Part shown: piece by piece, positions 1-7,970 of the stretch
How the letters are laid out: each line of letters opens with the position of its first letter
Position numbering within the stretch: the first letter of the stretch is position 1
DNA from: a virus
DNA: 24,689 bases
Strand: one strand, 5' to 3'
IMG/VR virus record: IMGVR_UViG_3300011992_000034
Span: 3,218-27,906 of that record
Position numbers and translations under genes: made by a program
The notes under the pieces: model-generated
Database searches by the model: none
What the model was told of the DNA's origin: nothing
The model's input: only the letters and a program-made list of their open reading frames with translations

Positions 1-64
1 CTCTCCCCGCATTGAGCGAGGTGATTGTGATATGGAGCAGACGATGTTCTTTAAAGAGACTCAT
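1..64 (-). CDS. Partial virion-operon protein (N-terminus only)
   Basis: The first 21 codons of a leftward ORF that runs off the left edge; it begins MSLFKEHRLLHITITS. It starts 19 nt after the stop of the fibre gene, and its ATG is directly preceded by CCACCCC, the pyrimidine/C-rich leader seen before many genes here. Its place at the end of the structural operon suggests another tail or virion protein, but too little is visible to assign a family. Confidence 0.5.
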   Translation of the reverse strand, partial: MSLFKEHRLLHITITSLNAGR

Positions 65-83
65 GGGGTGGTGAGAGTGGGCA

Positions 84-1475
84 TTAGAAGGCTGTGGAAC
101 TCACTTTGGTAAATTTACAAGAAGTGATTGTGACTGAATTGCTTGCGTTCGATGTCCCAAATATGAAGCCTAGCTGTAAAGTGAGTGCTCCATTCGTCGC
201 AACATTCGCGCTAGCTCCTAGAAATGCTTGCGCCACTCCCGTTATTCCCCAAGCCATCCCTCCTTTGACGGCAACAGACGCTCCTACTACGGCAGTGCCA
301 AAAATGGACCCTCTGAAATATCCGATATTCGAACTAATACCCACTGTAATACTTGGATTAACGATAATCGTAGAACCAAGCATGATGCTGAGACTCTCCG
401 TGCTGCTCGTGTTAGGAGTAAGTAATATTGTTCCTTCTACTTCATACGAAATTCCATTGAAAATATCATTGTTTGGAATACTGAAAGTATGCGTATCAAA
501 AGCCGTATTCGTTGTCGGATTCGTCAGAGCCGTTGAACTTACGCCGGAGCAATAGACGACTTTGGAATAGATGGGAACCGCTTGCATGGTTGGAAGATTC
601 CCAGCTCCGTTACTGCCGAGGAACTGCCCGGCACTTCCAGCGGCGAGTGCCTGATAGGCATTCGCCCCCGCTCCTGTACCCGTGGCTATAAGAAGGTTTG
701 GTGATGAACTTGTATTCCCTGTACCACCCAATGACGTTGCAAGGGCCCCCGATGTATTCAGGATAGGAACTTTCCCCGAGTCTCCCGCTCCTGCACTCGT
801 AGCGACTGCCAGAGAGGCAGGGATAACCACTGCGCCTGCTGTTCCCGCTATTGTATCCGCTGCCGCCGCGAGTTGGGATTTCCCTTTGACGGATGTAGTC
901 GCGTCCGCGAGGGACGCTGCCCCAAGAACAGCAATGGTCCCTCCCTGTCCGAACTGCCATAAATTTTGTGTGGAATCGTACCAAGCACGCGCATCCGCAG
1001 TTGCCGGAGCATTCCCCGTCGTCATGGAAGGAGCAGCGATATAATTCCCGTTTCCGCTTACGACGACTGGCGCTGTAAACGTCTTCGCACCTGAGACCGT
1101 TTGGACAGAATCAGTTTTGACACTCAGATTCAGCAGACGTGCATCCACGGTCATCTCCACGACTGATCCCTTCGCCCATGCTCTTCCGGCTCCTGCCGTC
1201 ACGATTGTTGTTGTCAAAGCAGGATCGACGTTTCGAATAACTCCCGTTGCCAAGGTGACTCGATTGTCTGCTCCGATGGTGGCGGTGGCATAATAAATAT
1301 CTTCGTAGAATGCACCGCTTTTGATTCGCAGGACGCCGCCGCTGAGGGAACCGAACGTATGATTCGCGCCATTGAGTTGTGGAGAAGACAAGATGATTCC
1401 CGTCGTCTGCGTCGTGGAGATCGAAACGTCGAGGAACATGTACGGCTCGTTGGTGACAATCCAAGAATTAGGCAT
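84..1475 (-). CDS. Tail fibre / receptor-binding-type protein
   Basis: 463 aa, last complete gene of the leftward structural operon, 3 nt after the gp10-like tail gene. The sequence is rich in Ala, Gly, Ser and Thr with few charges. Residues about 190-205 contain the ATTSVKG segment that commonly marks tail-fibre repeat regions, and the middle (about 200-300) is low-complexity Gly/Ala/Ser of the trimeric-fibre type. The N-terminus (MPNSWIVTNEPYMFLDV) would be the virion-attachment part and the C-terminal 150 residues, a beta-rich segment with two cysteines, the likely receptor-binding head. Function is inferred from composition and from its place downstream of the head-tail genes. The leader before the ATG is pyrimidine-rich (TTTTCTCCTTCACTC) with no Shine-Dalgarno sequence. 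A chaperone-type tail tip cannot be excluded. Confidence 0.72.
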   Translation of the reverse strand: MPNSWIVTNEPYMFLDVSISTTQTTGIILSSPQLNGANHTFGSLSGGVLRIKSGAFYEDIYYATATIGADNRVTLATGVIRNVDPALTTTIVTAGAGRAWAKGSVVEMTVDARLLNLSVKTDSVQTVSGAKTFTAPVVVSGNGNYIAAPSMTTGNAPATADARAWYDSTQNLWQFGQGGTIAVLGAASLADATTSVKGKSQLAAAADTIAGTAGAVVIPASLAVATSAGAGDSGKVPILNTSGALATSLGGTGNTSSSPNLLIATGTGAGANAYQALAAGSAGQFLGSNGAGNLPTMQAVPIYSKVVYCSGVSSTALTNPTTNTAFDTHTFSIPNNDIFNGISYEVEGTILLTPNTSSTESLSIMLGSTIIVNPSITVGISSNIGYFRGSIFGTAVVGASVAVKGGMAWGITGVAQAFLGASANVATNGALTLQLGFIFGTSNASNSVTITSCKFTKVSSTAF

Positions 1476-1478
1476 GTG

Positions 1479-3536
1479 TCAGAGTGAAGGAGAAAAGGAG
1501 TTCGGAAATTGCTTTCCGTCGAGAGAAAAGGAGATAAGGGACATATAGCCGCCATCCTGAATATTGGTTGCGATGAGTTGCGCGCGGTTCGCTTCTGCAG
1601 GGAAAATGCCAAAGCTCTTGTTCCATCGAGCGATGGGTGTTGTCTGGCCGATATCGGCTTCTCCCACTGACAAAGCGCCAACAGAAAGATTGTCGTAATA
1701 CGTATAATCGGCACCATTGATGACTTTCGTTGAACCCGTTCTGACCCCGCTCTTCTCATTGGCTATAGAGCAAATAATATTGATCTGTGACGCTTGGCTT
1801 GTTTCTCCGGATACTGTCGCTTTGCCCATCATCGCATTGCCAACATTGAAATTGCATGTAGCGATGGTTACGGGAATAGCCGAGAGATTATCGGAGAACG
1901 ATGTGAAGAAGCTGTACACGCTATCCGTGGTCGCATCTGTTCCGTAGAGGACGCCATTGCGCTCAAAGAGTCCTGTGACAGGAGCGATCAATTGCGGCGG
2001 CTGCCAACTGCCCCAAAGGTAGGAACGACGAATCTTGCGTAAAATCTTGTGATCATAAATCATCCAATACCATTGTCCTTGCACTTTGATCTGATAGATC
2101 GTCTGCGCTTGGCCGCGATAGTTGAACGCGAGAGAGCCCGTTTGGTCATCATCCATATTCTTGAGGAACTCGATGATTTCCATGTCGTAGTGTTCATCCG
2201 AGAACGACACGGCAGCTCCCGAATTCGTGGCGATACTCTGACGGATGATACGTTTGTCTTTGGTGATATAGGACATTTGTCCGTCTCCGATAGCCACGGC
2301 GCTGTCTTCATTCACACAACCATGATTCGGATCTTTTTCGATAGGGATCGTGAGGCCGATCGTTCCAACTGCAGCGTCCGTTTGGACGGCAGAAGAGTCG
2401 GCAGAGTAGGTCTTATCTTCCAGAAAGAACCACAAGTTATCCGTCACACCGAGTATATTCGCGACCTTCCCGCCGCTCCCCACTGCGATCTTGGTCGAGC
2501 CACCGGTCCCGTAGGTTAAGTTGATAATATTTTCAATATCCGTTGCGGCTCCGTCTATGAACTGCCCAGCCAATACAGAGTTGTTTGGTTGATCGACGTT
2601 CAAAGTAGAAGGGAAGCCCATCAAGTGCATGCGTGATTTCCAGAACACGATCTTGGAAGCTTTCTCGATACCGACCGTAGCGGAAATGTCATGAACGAGA
2701 ATCGCAATCGCGTTATCGGCATAACTGGCACTCACGGTCGTCGTCATGCGGACAACGCCATTGACGTTGACTGTGACTGTTCCTCCTGAAGTCCATGCAT
2801 TCGTGAACACACTCGCTGCCTTCGTGATCACATTCGTTTGTAAGTCGAAGTGCGTTGAATCAATGACGGTGATTGTCCAAGTTCCATTCGCTTCCGTGGT
2901 CCCCGTGACTGAATCGAGCGTGACAGACATCCCCGTCACAAGCGTCGTTGCTAAGGTGGTGATCTGAATCAGTCCTCCATGGCTTGCCGTCCCCGTCACG
3001 GTATACGTTGTCGGCTGCGTAAACGATTCATTCACGCCATTGATCCGTATATTGCCAGAATTGAGACCGAAGACGGAAATGCGAGAGGCAAAATCTGAGT
3101 CAACCGTGATAGAGCTTGCTCCAGCCGAGATCGCTCCATTCACCCGCCCGCAAACAATTCGCCGGGGTCCATCGGTCGTATTGGTGAGATAGACATCCCC
3201 GTTGAATTCTGCGAATCGAGTAACCGTTCCAGTCGTGAGGACCAGACCCGTGTCGTAGGTGACTCCTCCGGCAAAATCACGATAGAACAACTTAGTACCC
3301 AGAGCGAAGAAGGCGATGTCATAGGTTTTGTGGTAAAAACACGTCGCAGGAGAGCCCGTGACGCCGATACTGAACTCTAATTGATAGCCCATGCGTGAGA
3401 CAGCCTTGCCATCCTTGGTGACGAGACAATTCATCGAAGGAACTGCCAAATACGTCGGGTCTATAAGATCAGGATCTGAGCGGTAGCCCTGGAATTGAGA
3501 AGTCGAAATTGGCATCCGAGCGAATGAATCAGCCAT
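1479..3536 (-). CDS. Tail hub / P22 gp10-like tail stabilisation protein with FCCH-type insert
   Basis: 685 aa. The order connector - this protein - fibre, its size and its beta-rich composition fit the tail-accessory proteins that plug short-tailed phages (P22 gp10-like or T7 gp12-like). The first 40 residues (FQGYRSDPDLIDPTYLAVPSMN) resemble the start of such proteins. Residues about 183-235 carry the pattern H-G-L-I, LVTGMSVTLDSVTGTTEANG-W-T-V, DSTHFDLQ, which is the signature of the E1 FCCH-type domain often inserted in phage tail proteins. Residues 330-520 have the repeating short beta motifs expected of a propeller-like body. The start at 3536 follows a CCCCC leader. It was probably adjacent to the connector gene before the HNH gene at 3571-4149 was inserted. 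Confidence 0.7.
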   Translation of the reverse strand: MADSFARMPISTSQFQGYRSDPDLIDPTYLAVPSMNCLVTKDGKAVSRMGYQLEFSIGVTGSPATCFYHKTYDIAFFALGTKLFYRDFAGGVTYDTGLVLTTGTVTRFAEFNGDVYLTNTTDGPRRIVCGRVNGAISAGASSITVDSDFASRISVFGLNSGNIRINGVNESFTQPTTYTVTGTASHGGLIQITTLATTLVTGMSVTLDSVTGTTEANGTWTITVIDSTHFDLQTNVITKAASVFTNAWTSGGTVTVNVNGVVRMTTTVSASYADNAIAILVHDISATVGIEKASKIVFWKSRMHLMGFPSTLNVDQPNNSVLAGQFIDGAATDIENIINLTYGTGGSTKIAVGSGGKVANILGVTDNLWFFLEDKTYSADSSAVQTDAAVGTIGLTIPIEKDPNHGCVNEDSAVAIGDGQMSYITKDKRIIRQSIATNSGAAVSFSDEHYDMEIIEFLKNMDDDQTGSLAFNYRGQAQTIYQIKVQGQWYWMIYDHKILRKIRRSYLWGSWQPPQLIAPVTGLFERNGVLYGTDATTDSVYSFFTSFSDNLSAIPVTIATCNFNVGNAMMGKATVSGETSQASQINIICSIANEKSGVRTGSTKVINGADYTYYDNLSVGALSVGEADIGQTTPIARWNKSFGIFPAEANRAQLIATNIQDGGYMSLISFSLDGKQFPNSFSPSL

Positions 3537-3545
3537 TGCAATGTA

Positions 3546-3550
3546 GGGGG
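3546..3550 (-). promoter_or_regulatory. C-tract leader before the tail hub gene
   Basis: On the minus strand a run of five C lies 9 nt before the ATG at 3536, and there is no AGGAGG-like sequence in the preceding 20 nt. One of the recurring C-rich putative initiation elements of this phage. Confidence 0.4.
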
Positions 3551-3568
3551 TAACCTATAAAATCAATG

Positions 3569-4160
3569 GTATGATAATTCAATGTAGTACTTGCCAGCAG
3601 AGTCTTGAAAAACCCCCTAGCAGAATCAAAAGAGCAAAGATTCATTATTGCTCTGTTAAATGTAGAAGCATTGGAGATATCGGTAGGAAGAGAGCACCTG
3701 CTTCTGCAGAGCGCAAAAGAAAAATCGGAGAAGCTAACTTCAAAGGGGAAATCAAACCATGTCCTATTTGCAAGAAACCAATTAAAATCGCTCAAGGAAA
3801 ATTGAACTGTAGAAGATTTTGTTCCATGCTTTGCTATCAACTTTCTATTAGAAGAAAACATGATGCTGGAGAATATGTACGAAATTTTCTTCCAAATCAT
3901 CCTTCCAGTTGCAAGAACGGACTTGTGCGCGAACACAGAAGAATAGCAGAAGAAATCATTGGACGACCTCTTACAAAAGAAGAGATAATTCATCACATTA
4001 ATGAGATACGAAACGATAACCGCCCAGAAAACTTGTACTTGTTTAAGCACAGAAGAGATCACACGGCGTATCACATGAAAGTACAAAGAGATCAATGCAA
4101 GCCCATTACAAAAAGCAATCTTGCAAGTCTTGCCAAAGTTGTAAAATAAGTTTATCATAC
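3569..4160. repeat. 9-bp inverted repeat bracketing the HNH gene
   Basis: GTATGATAA at 3569-3577 and its exact reverse complement TTATCATAC at 4152-4160 flank the plus-strand HNH gene. The left arm overlaps the start codon of the nuclease and the right arm ends at the first base of the connector stop codon. It may mark the ends of an inserted nuclease cassette or act as a hairpin, but 9 bp can also match by chance in AT-rich DNA. Confidence 0.35.
3571..4149 (+). CDS. HNH homing-type endonuclease with N-terminal Zn-ribbons
   Basis: 192 aa, plus strand, inside an otherwise leftward structural operon. Two Cys clusters are visible: CSTC...CSVKC at residues about 5-31 and CPIC...CSMLC at about 64-88, both Zn-ribbon-like. 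The HNH core follows at about 119-160: VREHRRIAEEIIGRPLTKEEIIHHINEIRNDNRPENL, with the paired HH, the D-N-R-P-E-N-L segment and the trailing H-R-R-D-H typical of the HNH_3-type phage nucleases. The gene is visibly more AT-rich than the neighbouring capsid and tail genes and faces the opposite way, which points to independent acquisition. It likely cuts phage-like DNA lacking the insertion and so spreads itself. Confidence 0.9.
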   Translation: MIIQCSTCQQSLEKPPSRIKRAKIHYCSVKCRSIGDIGRKRAPASAERKRKIGEANFKGEIKPCPICKKPIKIAQGKLNCRRFCSMLCYQLSIRRKHDAGEYVRNFLPNHPSSCKNGLVREHRRIAEEIIGRPLTKEEIIHHINEIRNDNRPENLYLFKHRRDHTAYHMKVQRDQCKPITKSNLASLAKVVK

Positions 4161-5047
4161 TATAAAGCGTTCTCCCTTAACGCGAGTTCGTAATTTTCAT
4201 GATCGAAACGCTGGAACTTGCGTACACGCACCATTTTTCCCGTGTTCCTATCTTTCAGGAGTTCCAAGCGCAGCGTATCGGCATTGTCTTTCGCTTGTTT
4301 GATGATGTCGTAATCCCCACGTCCGAAAAGGGCATACTGAATGCTTCTCCAGACGTAAAAATCGAGCCAATCATCGGGAGCACTCACTAAATCCGTCGTC
4401 AGAAGAATGGAATTGCTGCTCTTATCAAACAAAACAGATGCAGAGCCGGACGCACTCGAAGAACCACGATAGAGCCAAAGGTACTTGGTCGTGCCATCGT
4501 CAATATACGAGAAGTATCCGAACTTCGGCGGGAAATCCATGTAGCGAAGCGTCTCACCGTTGAGCTGTACGCCGTCCCCGTAATCTTCGGATGGTCGGAA
4601 GTTCCCGAAGTTTGACGGCAGAGGATACAAAGCCTGTATGGCCGTATCGTCGGGATGGGTAAACCCTATTTGCGTAACGCCCGTGAAGCTCGTAGCCGTG
4701 AGACCAGTGTAATAGAACTGATCCGGCATGTCCGTATCCCAAAAGACAGCAGCTCCCGCAGTGGGAAAGCCTGCCGTGGAGTCTACCATGATCGTGACAT
4801 CGGTTGTGAGCACTCCGGCGGCATTGTTCACCGCTGCATCGGCAGCAAGTGTGTAGCCAGTCTCCAGTCCTCTCTCTACAGGCGTGCTGCCACCGCCACG
4901 GCGATAGGCTCGCAAGACTTCTTTGTCCGTCTGCGAGACGGCCTGGATCATGAATGCATCACTGATGGCTGGTAGATCACTGCCGCTGTCCTCACGCATC
5001 AAGCCTCGTGCCCTGTCGACGATGGTGCCGCAGCTCGGATGAGACAT
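4160..5047 (-). CDS. Head-tail connector / adaptor protein
   Basis: 295 aa. Residues 1-50 (IVDRARGLMREDSGSDLPAISDAFMIQAVSQTDKEVLRAYRR) and the C-terminal 70 residues are helical, with a beta-rich insert between (about 65-215), the arrangement of connector proteins that bind below the portal in short-tailed phages (P22 gp4-like or T7 gp11-like by position). The C-terminal helix (SIQYALFGRGDYDIIKQAKDNADTLRLELLKDRN) fits that role. It starts 14 nt after the preceding 108-aa gene, behind a CCCCCC leader. Assignment rests on gene order and helical ends rather than on a diagnostic motif. Confidence 0.6.
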   Translation of the reverse strand: MSHPSCGTIVDRARGLMREDSGSDLPAISDAFMIQAVSQTDKEVLRAYRRGGGSTPVERGLETGYTLAADAAVNNAAGVLTTDVTIMVDSTAGFPTAGAAVFWDTDMPDQFYYTGLTATSFTGVTQIGFTHPDDTAIQALYPLPSNFGNFRPSEDYGDGVQLNGETLRYMDFPPKFGYFSYIDDGTTKYLWLYRGSSSASGSASVLFDKSSNSILLTTDLVSAPDDWLDFYVWRSIQYALFGRGDYDIIKQAKDNADTLRLELLKDRNTGKMVRVRKFQRFDHENYELALRENAL

Positions 5048-5054
5048 GTTTCAT

Positions 5055-5060
5055 GGGGGG
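5055..5060 (-). promoter_or_regulatory. CCCCCC leader before the connector gene
   Basis: Six C on the minus strand, 7 nt before the ATG at 5047, in the short gap after the preceding stop codon. No purine-rich Shine-Dalgarno sequence is present. Confidence 0.4.
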
Positions 5061-5061
5061 A

Positions 5062-5388
5062 TCAGGCCAAATCAAAACTGATGGCAGAAGCAGCACCAAC
5101 CGCTCCGCTCGCAGTCGTCGTCGTTGCGTAACAAAGACCGAGCGGGAAATCCGGCGGGTTGGGGAACGTAAAGAATGGAGCGACACTCGCTTCCACCTTT
5201 ATAACCTTATCAGGTACCGTTGAACCGATAGTGACATCAGCAGCATTTTGAGCGTTGAATAACTGAAGATACAGGATTGCTGCCGTCCCGTTCTGCACTT
5301 GCAGACTGCAAAGCCTGGTGACTCCTTTGCTTGCAAGGAGAACCGTTCCTGCAACGGTGGGTGCCCAGAGTGTTCGTGAAGAAATCAT
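5062..5388 (-). CDS. Small beta-rich virion-associated protein of unknown function
   Basis: 108 aa starting MISSRTLWAPTVAGTVLLASKG. Composition is rich in Ala, Val and Thr with a predicted beta character and few charges, which fits a small structural, decoration or fibre-base protein. It lies between the capsid and connector genes, 10 nt after the stop of the 5399-5725 gene. The start at 5388 is chosen over a longer frame because ATG is preceded by AACCCC and because the longer N-terminus would lie inside the upstream gene with an implausible basic sequence. No family recognised. Confidence 0.7.
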   Translation of the reverse strand: MISSRTLWAPTVAGTVLLASKGVTRLCSLQVQNGTAAILYLQLFNAQNAADVTIGSTVPDKVIKVEASVAPFFTFPNPPDFPLGLCYATTTTASGAVGAASAISFDLA

Positions 5389-5394
5389 AGAAAA

Positions 5395-5400
5395 GGGGTT
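5395..5400 (-). promoter_or_regulatory. AACCCC leader before the 5062-5388 gene
   Basis: On the minus strand AACCCC overlaps the TAA stop of the upstream gene and is followed by TTTTCT and the ATG at 5388. It supports this start over the longer open frame. Confidence 0.35.
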
Positions 5401-5725
5401 AAAGAACTTTCTTCGGTCTGCCGACTTTCTTGGGAGCATCAATGGATTCCTCCTCTTGATCTTCTGGCTTCTCCTCCACCGTCTCAGCGGGAGGGCCATA
5501 GCCAAGCTTCTGAGCCAGCTCCTTGTCTTCCAAGTCTGGAATGAATTCCTGCAACTCCTTTTCCAAACCAGGTTTGGCAAGCATGGGGATATAGTGCTTG
5601 AGATACTGCTGATAGGTTCCCTCGTCTTTCGTGAAACGAAGATACTTCACGATCTCTTTCAAGTTCGTCTCGGCATTGAGAATGCCCATCTGACGGAATA
5701 GCTTCTCGTGATCGGGACCATCCAT
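5399..5725 (-). CDS. Small charged protein with AT-hook-like C-terminus
   Basis: 108 aa starting MDGPDHEKLFRQMGILNAETN. The first 75 residues are helical and charged; residues about 76-95 are very acidic (EEKPEDQEEES) and the end is KKVGRPKKVL, whose GRP core flanked by lysines resembles an AT-hook. The start at 5725 (ATG) is chosen because TTTCCCCC precedes it by about 10 nt; an in-frame TTG at 5746 is the alternative. Position between capsid and connector genes suggests head completion or DNA packaging, but no family is recognised. Confidence 0.7.
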   Translation of the reverse strand: MDGPDHEKLFRQMGILNAETNLKEIVKYLRFTKDEGTYQQYLKHYIPMLAKPGLEKELQEFIPDLEDKELAQKLGYGPPAETVEEKPEDQEEESIDAPKKVGRPKKVL

Positions 5726-5734
5726 ATGAAGTGT

Positions 5735-5742
5735 GGGGGAAA
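5735..5742 (-). promoter_or_regulatory. TTTCCCCC leader before the 5399-5725 gene
   Basis: Minus-strand TTTCCCCC followed by ACACTTCAT and the ATG at 5725. It is the element that favours the ATG over the upstream TTG. Confidence 0.4.
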
Positions 5743-5782
5743 CCAACTCATTCCAGCCCCCGGAAGGAGCTGGATGAATCGG

Positions 5783-6430
5783 CTAGTACGTAGGAACGAA
5801 ATCGTAGAACAGTTTGCAATCGACACCCGTTGTCTTGGGGATGACGGTGCTCGTCTGTACCATAAACTTCTCATTGGGAGGGACCACTCGTCCGCCTGTA
5901 CCCGAATAGAGAATGATTCCACCCGTACCAATCGTGTTATTCACGCTGAACTTCGGAAGCTGAAGCGTGAAGATCGAGGAACCGACAAGCTTTGGTGCAT
6001 TCGCTGTCCATGCCTTCAGATATCCACCACTGAGAGCAGCGATACTCAGCTGCGTCTTGGCGCATTCCAAAGAGATGGAACGATACGAACCAGTTGCTGT
6101 CTGTTGGATAGAACAGGTGTTGTAATATCCTGAAACACCATTCGTTCCACCTGTCGATGTACAGGGATTGTAGAACTTCTGGTCACGTTCCACGCCGTCC
6201 ACGTAGAGAACAGAACCTGACTGATAACCATTGGTGAGATAATTATATCCAGTGGCTTTGTGCTGCACGAGAGGAGTCGTACCGACGTACTCAGTATTCG
6301 TATTGTTCGTATTATCCCAGAATTGATTTCCTTGGATAATTTGCGATCCTGCGATCCACGCCGTCGAATTGGTAATCGTCGACGTGAGAATCGTCAGAAG
6401 CCCCAACGCAAGAGATGTAAAGAAAGTCAT
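5783..6430 (-). CDS. Signal-peptide or signal-anchor protein downstream of the capsid gene
   Basis: 215 aa. Residues 2-20 (TFFTSLALGLLTILTSTIT) are a hydrophobic N-terminal segment that reads as a Sec signal peptide or signal anchor. The mature part is rich in Asn, Thr, Gly and Tyr with Cys at about 89, 103, 119 and 200 and no obvious enzyme motif, so it looks like a beta-rich extracellular or virion-surface domain. An exported protein between the major capsid gene and the connector genes is unusual. It starts 14 nt after the capsid stop behind TTCCCCCC. It may be a virion surface protein whose hydrophobic N-terminus is an anchor, or a host-surface protein expressed late. No family recognised. 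Confidence 0.75.
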   Translation of the reverse strand: MTFFTSLALGLLTILTSTITNSTAWIAGSQIIQGNQFWDNTNNTNTEYVGTTPLVQHKATGYNYLTNGYQSGSVLYVDGVERDQKFYNPCTSTGGTNGVSGYYNTCSIQQTATGSYRSISLECAKTQLSIAALSGGYLKAWTANAPKLVGSSIFTLQLPKFSVNNTIGTGGIILYSGTGGRVVPPNEKFMVQTSTVIPKTTGVDCKLFYDFVPTY

Positions 6431-6436
6431 TTAAGT

Positions 6437-6444
6437 GGGGGGAA
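6437..6444 (-). promoter_or_regulatory. TTCCCCCC leader before the 5783-6430 gene
   Basis: Minus-strand TTCCCCCC fills the gap between the capsid stop codon and ACTTAA-ATG. A clear example of the C-rich element in place of a Shine-Dalgarno sequence. Confidence 0.45.
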
Positions 6445-7488
6445 TCAAGATAGGGTCGGCTTGGTGATGCTCAAGGAGAACATCGAGCCCTGCGGTTGGA
6501 CAATCGCGTACGCAGCGAACTGTGTGACCAATATTTTGGCCAGCACGTTGTCCGAGTCCGTGAACTTCTGCTCCGGTGTCGGATCTTCGGCCATCATGAG
6601 CTGCCATGCACGCTGACACATATCAGAATCGAGGACTGCCCAGCGATACATATTGGTTGTTGCAGCGTTTGTGACGACTGCGCCAGTGGGGCTACGATCA
6701 CCGAAGTTGAGAGCAATGACTTTGAGTGAACCTGCGCCGCCGTAATAGTTCACGGCGTTGTTGCCTGATTCGGGCGTGAGAGCGGAGCCGAACATCTGAT
6801 GCGCTTTGACGATCATGTTCTGCTCGTTTGCAATCACGACGAGGTTTGGCTGCGGAGCGATATACGTTCCGAAGTCATCCGGTGTATTCTGGACCATTGC
6901 CGTGATGGCGTTCGTGACGTTGCCAATCGAGAACACGGGTCCGAGGCCGCCTGCCTGCGTGGCGTTACTCAGCATGTTGCTGAACGTGATGCCGCCGTAG
7001 ACGTGGGACGTGGAACACAGAGCCTGAGCATCGGATGTGGCGATATTGTAGGCCGCTGACTGCGACAAAGGCGTGAAGGTCGTCTGATCCACTTCTGCGA
7101 AACCTTGCATCGTCATTTCCAGATCAAGCGAGTTCATGAGACGATTCACGAGAGACGTCGCATCAAACTTTGCATTTGCGTAGCGATCATTGAACTTCAT
7201 CATGCGGCGTGTGATTTCCAACTTGTCTCCGAACTGGAGCTGTGTCTTGGAAAGCTCATTGCCTTTCGTCGGGTTCACGACCGTGTAGTTATCGTTTTCA
7301 ACGACACGGGGAGCGAAGCCGGAGAGCGCAACCGAGTTGAAGGTGACTTTTTCACTGTCACCAGGCTGCCAAGGAACGGAACGGAAGAGCGAACGTACCA
7401 TGTTCGGCTTTGCATCTTTGATTTGTTCAATGACGGTACGCTCGACGTTATCCACGAATTCATTGAACGCTAATGTGTTATATGCCAT
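6445..7488 (-). CDS. Major capsid protein (HK97-fold type)
   Basis: 347 aa, starting MAYNTLAFNEFVDNVERTVIEQI. The N-terminal helix region, the VPWQPGDSEKVTFNSV segment, the middle NVTNAITAMVQNTPDDFGTYIAPQPNLVVIANEQN segment and the late GSLKVIALNFGDRSPTGAV...NMYRWAVLDSDMCQRAW are characteristic of P22/HK97-fold capsid proteins with a separate scaffold. Size fits the family. Order is scaffold, decoration-like protein, then this gene, as usual. The ATG is immediately preceded by TTTTTTTCCCC, with no Shine-Dalgarno sequence even though this should be the most strongly translated gene of the phage. Confidence 0.88.
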   Translation of the reverse strand: MAYNTLAFNEFVDNVERTVIEQIKDAKPNMVRSLFRSVPWQPGDSEKVTFNSVALSGFAPRVVENDNYTVVNPTKGNELSKTQLQFGDKLEITRRMMKFNDRYANAKFDATSLVNRLMNSLDLEMTMQGFAEVDQTTFTPLSQSAAYNIATSDAQALCSTSHVYGGITFSNMLSNATQAGGLGPVFSIGNVTNAITAMVQNTPDDFGTYIAPQPNLVVIANEQNMIVKAHQMFGSALTPESGNNAVNYYGGAGSLKVIALNFGDRSPTGAVVTNAATTNMYRWAVLDSDMCQRAWQLMMAEDPTPEQKFTDSDNVLAKILVTQFAAYAIVQPQGSMFSLSITKPTLS

Positions 7489-7520
7489 GGGGAAAAAAAG
7501 AAGAGATTACGAAGTAAAAA

Positions 7521-7952
7521 TTACGCAACACCAACGACATGCCTGCTAAGGCCGCCTTGGTTGAAGACTACGTACGCAGCGGAGGTTGTAACGCCATCCC
7601 AACCAGCGATAGTGAAATCATGAGTAGTGTCCGTACCGACATCGACTGTCAAACCACCGGCAAGCATATCGCACGTCGCACCGATCTTGTTCGCTGCCAT
7701 GGTTCCAGTGATACCCGTGACTTTCCAAATAGAACCGTCATCAATGATATCGGCATTGCCGACCGTGCTCAGGGCCTGAGCGTTCACCGAGACGCCGATA
7801 GTCTGCTTATTTGCCGCTCCGACTGCGACGTTGCCGCCTTCGTCGAACTGAAGCGAAGCCCCAGCGACAAGAGCAACAGCAGTGTTCGGGAATTGCATAT
7901 AACGACTCTTGCCCGTCATGCGGGAAAAGAGATTGCACAAACGATTTTCCAT
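7521..7952 (-). CDS. Head decoration-like small beta protein
   Basis: 143 aa between scaffold and major capsid genes. It is Gly/Ala/Val/Thr-rich with short alternating hydrophobic strands (TAVALVAGASLQFDEGGNVAVGAANKQTIGVSVNAQ), a composition typical of small capsid-stabilising or decoration proteins, and it sits exactly where those genes usually lie. There is no signal peptide and no catalytic motif. The start at 7952 follows TTCCCC by 9 nt. The role is inferred from position and composition. Confidence 0.68.
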   Translation of the reverse strand: MENRLCNLFSRMTGKSRYMQFPNTAVALVAGASLQFDEGGNVAVGAANKQTIGVSVNAQALSTVGNADIIDDGSIWKVTGITGTMAANKIGATCDMLAGGLTVDVGTDTTHDFTIAGWDGVTTSAAYVVFNQGGLSRHVVGVA

Positions 7953-7961
7953 GATTTGTAA

Positions 7962-7967
7962 GGGGAA
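7962..7967 (-). promoter_or_regulatory. TTCCCC leader before the decoration-like gene
   Basis: Minus-strand TTCCCC followed by TTACAAATC and the ATG at 7952, in the 18-nt gap after the scaffold stop codon. Confidence 0.45.
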
Positions 7968-7970
7968 GAA

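Noticed and set aside
94-1044. Several plus-strand open frames (94-555, 682-1044)
   Set aside because: They lie opposite the fibre gene, have no family-like sequence and are explained by its low-complexity codons.
3529-4158. 209-codon minus-strand open frame
   Set aside because: It is the antisense of the HNH gene, whose zinc and HNH motifs are clear; the minus product is a Phe/Ser-rich sequence with no motif.
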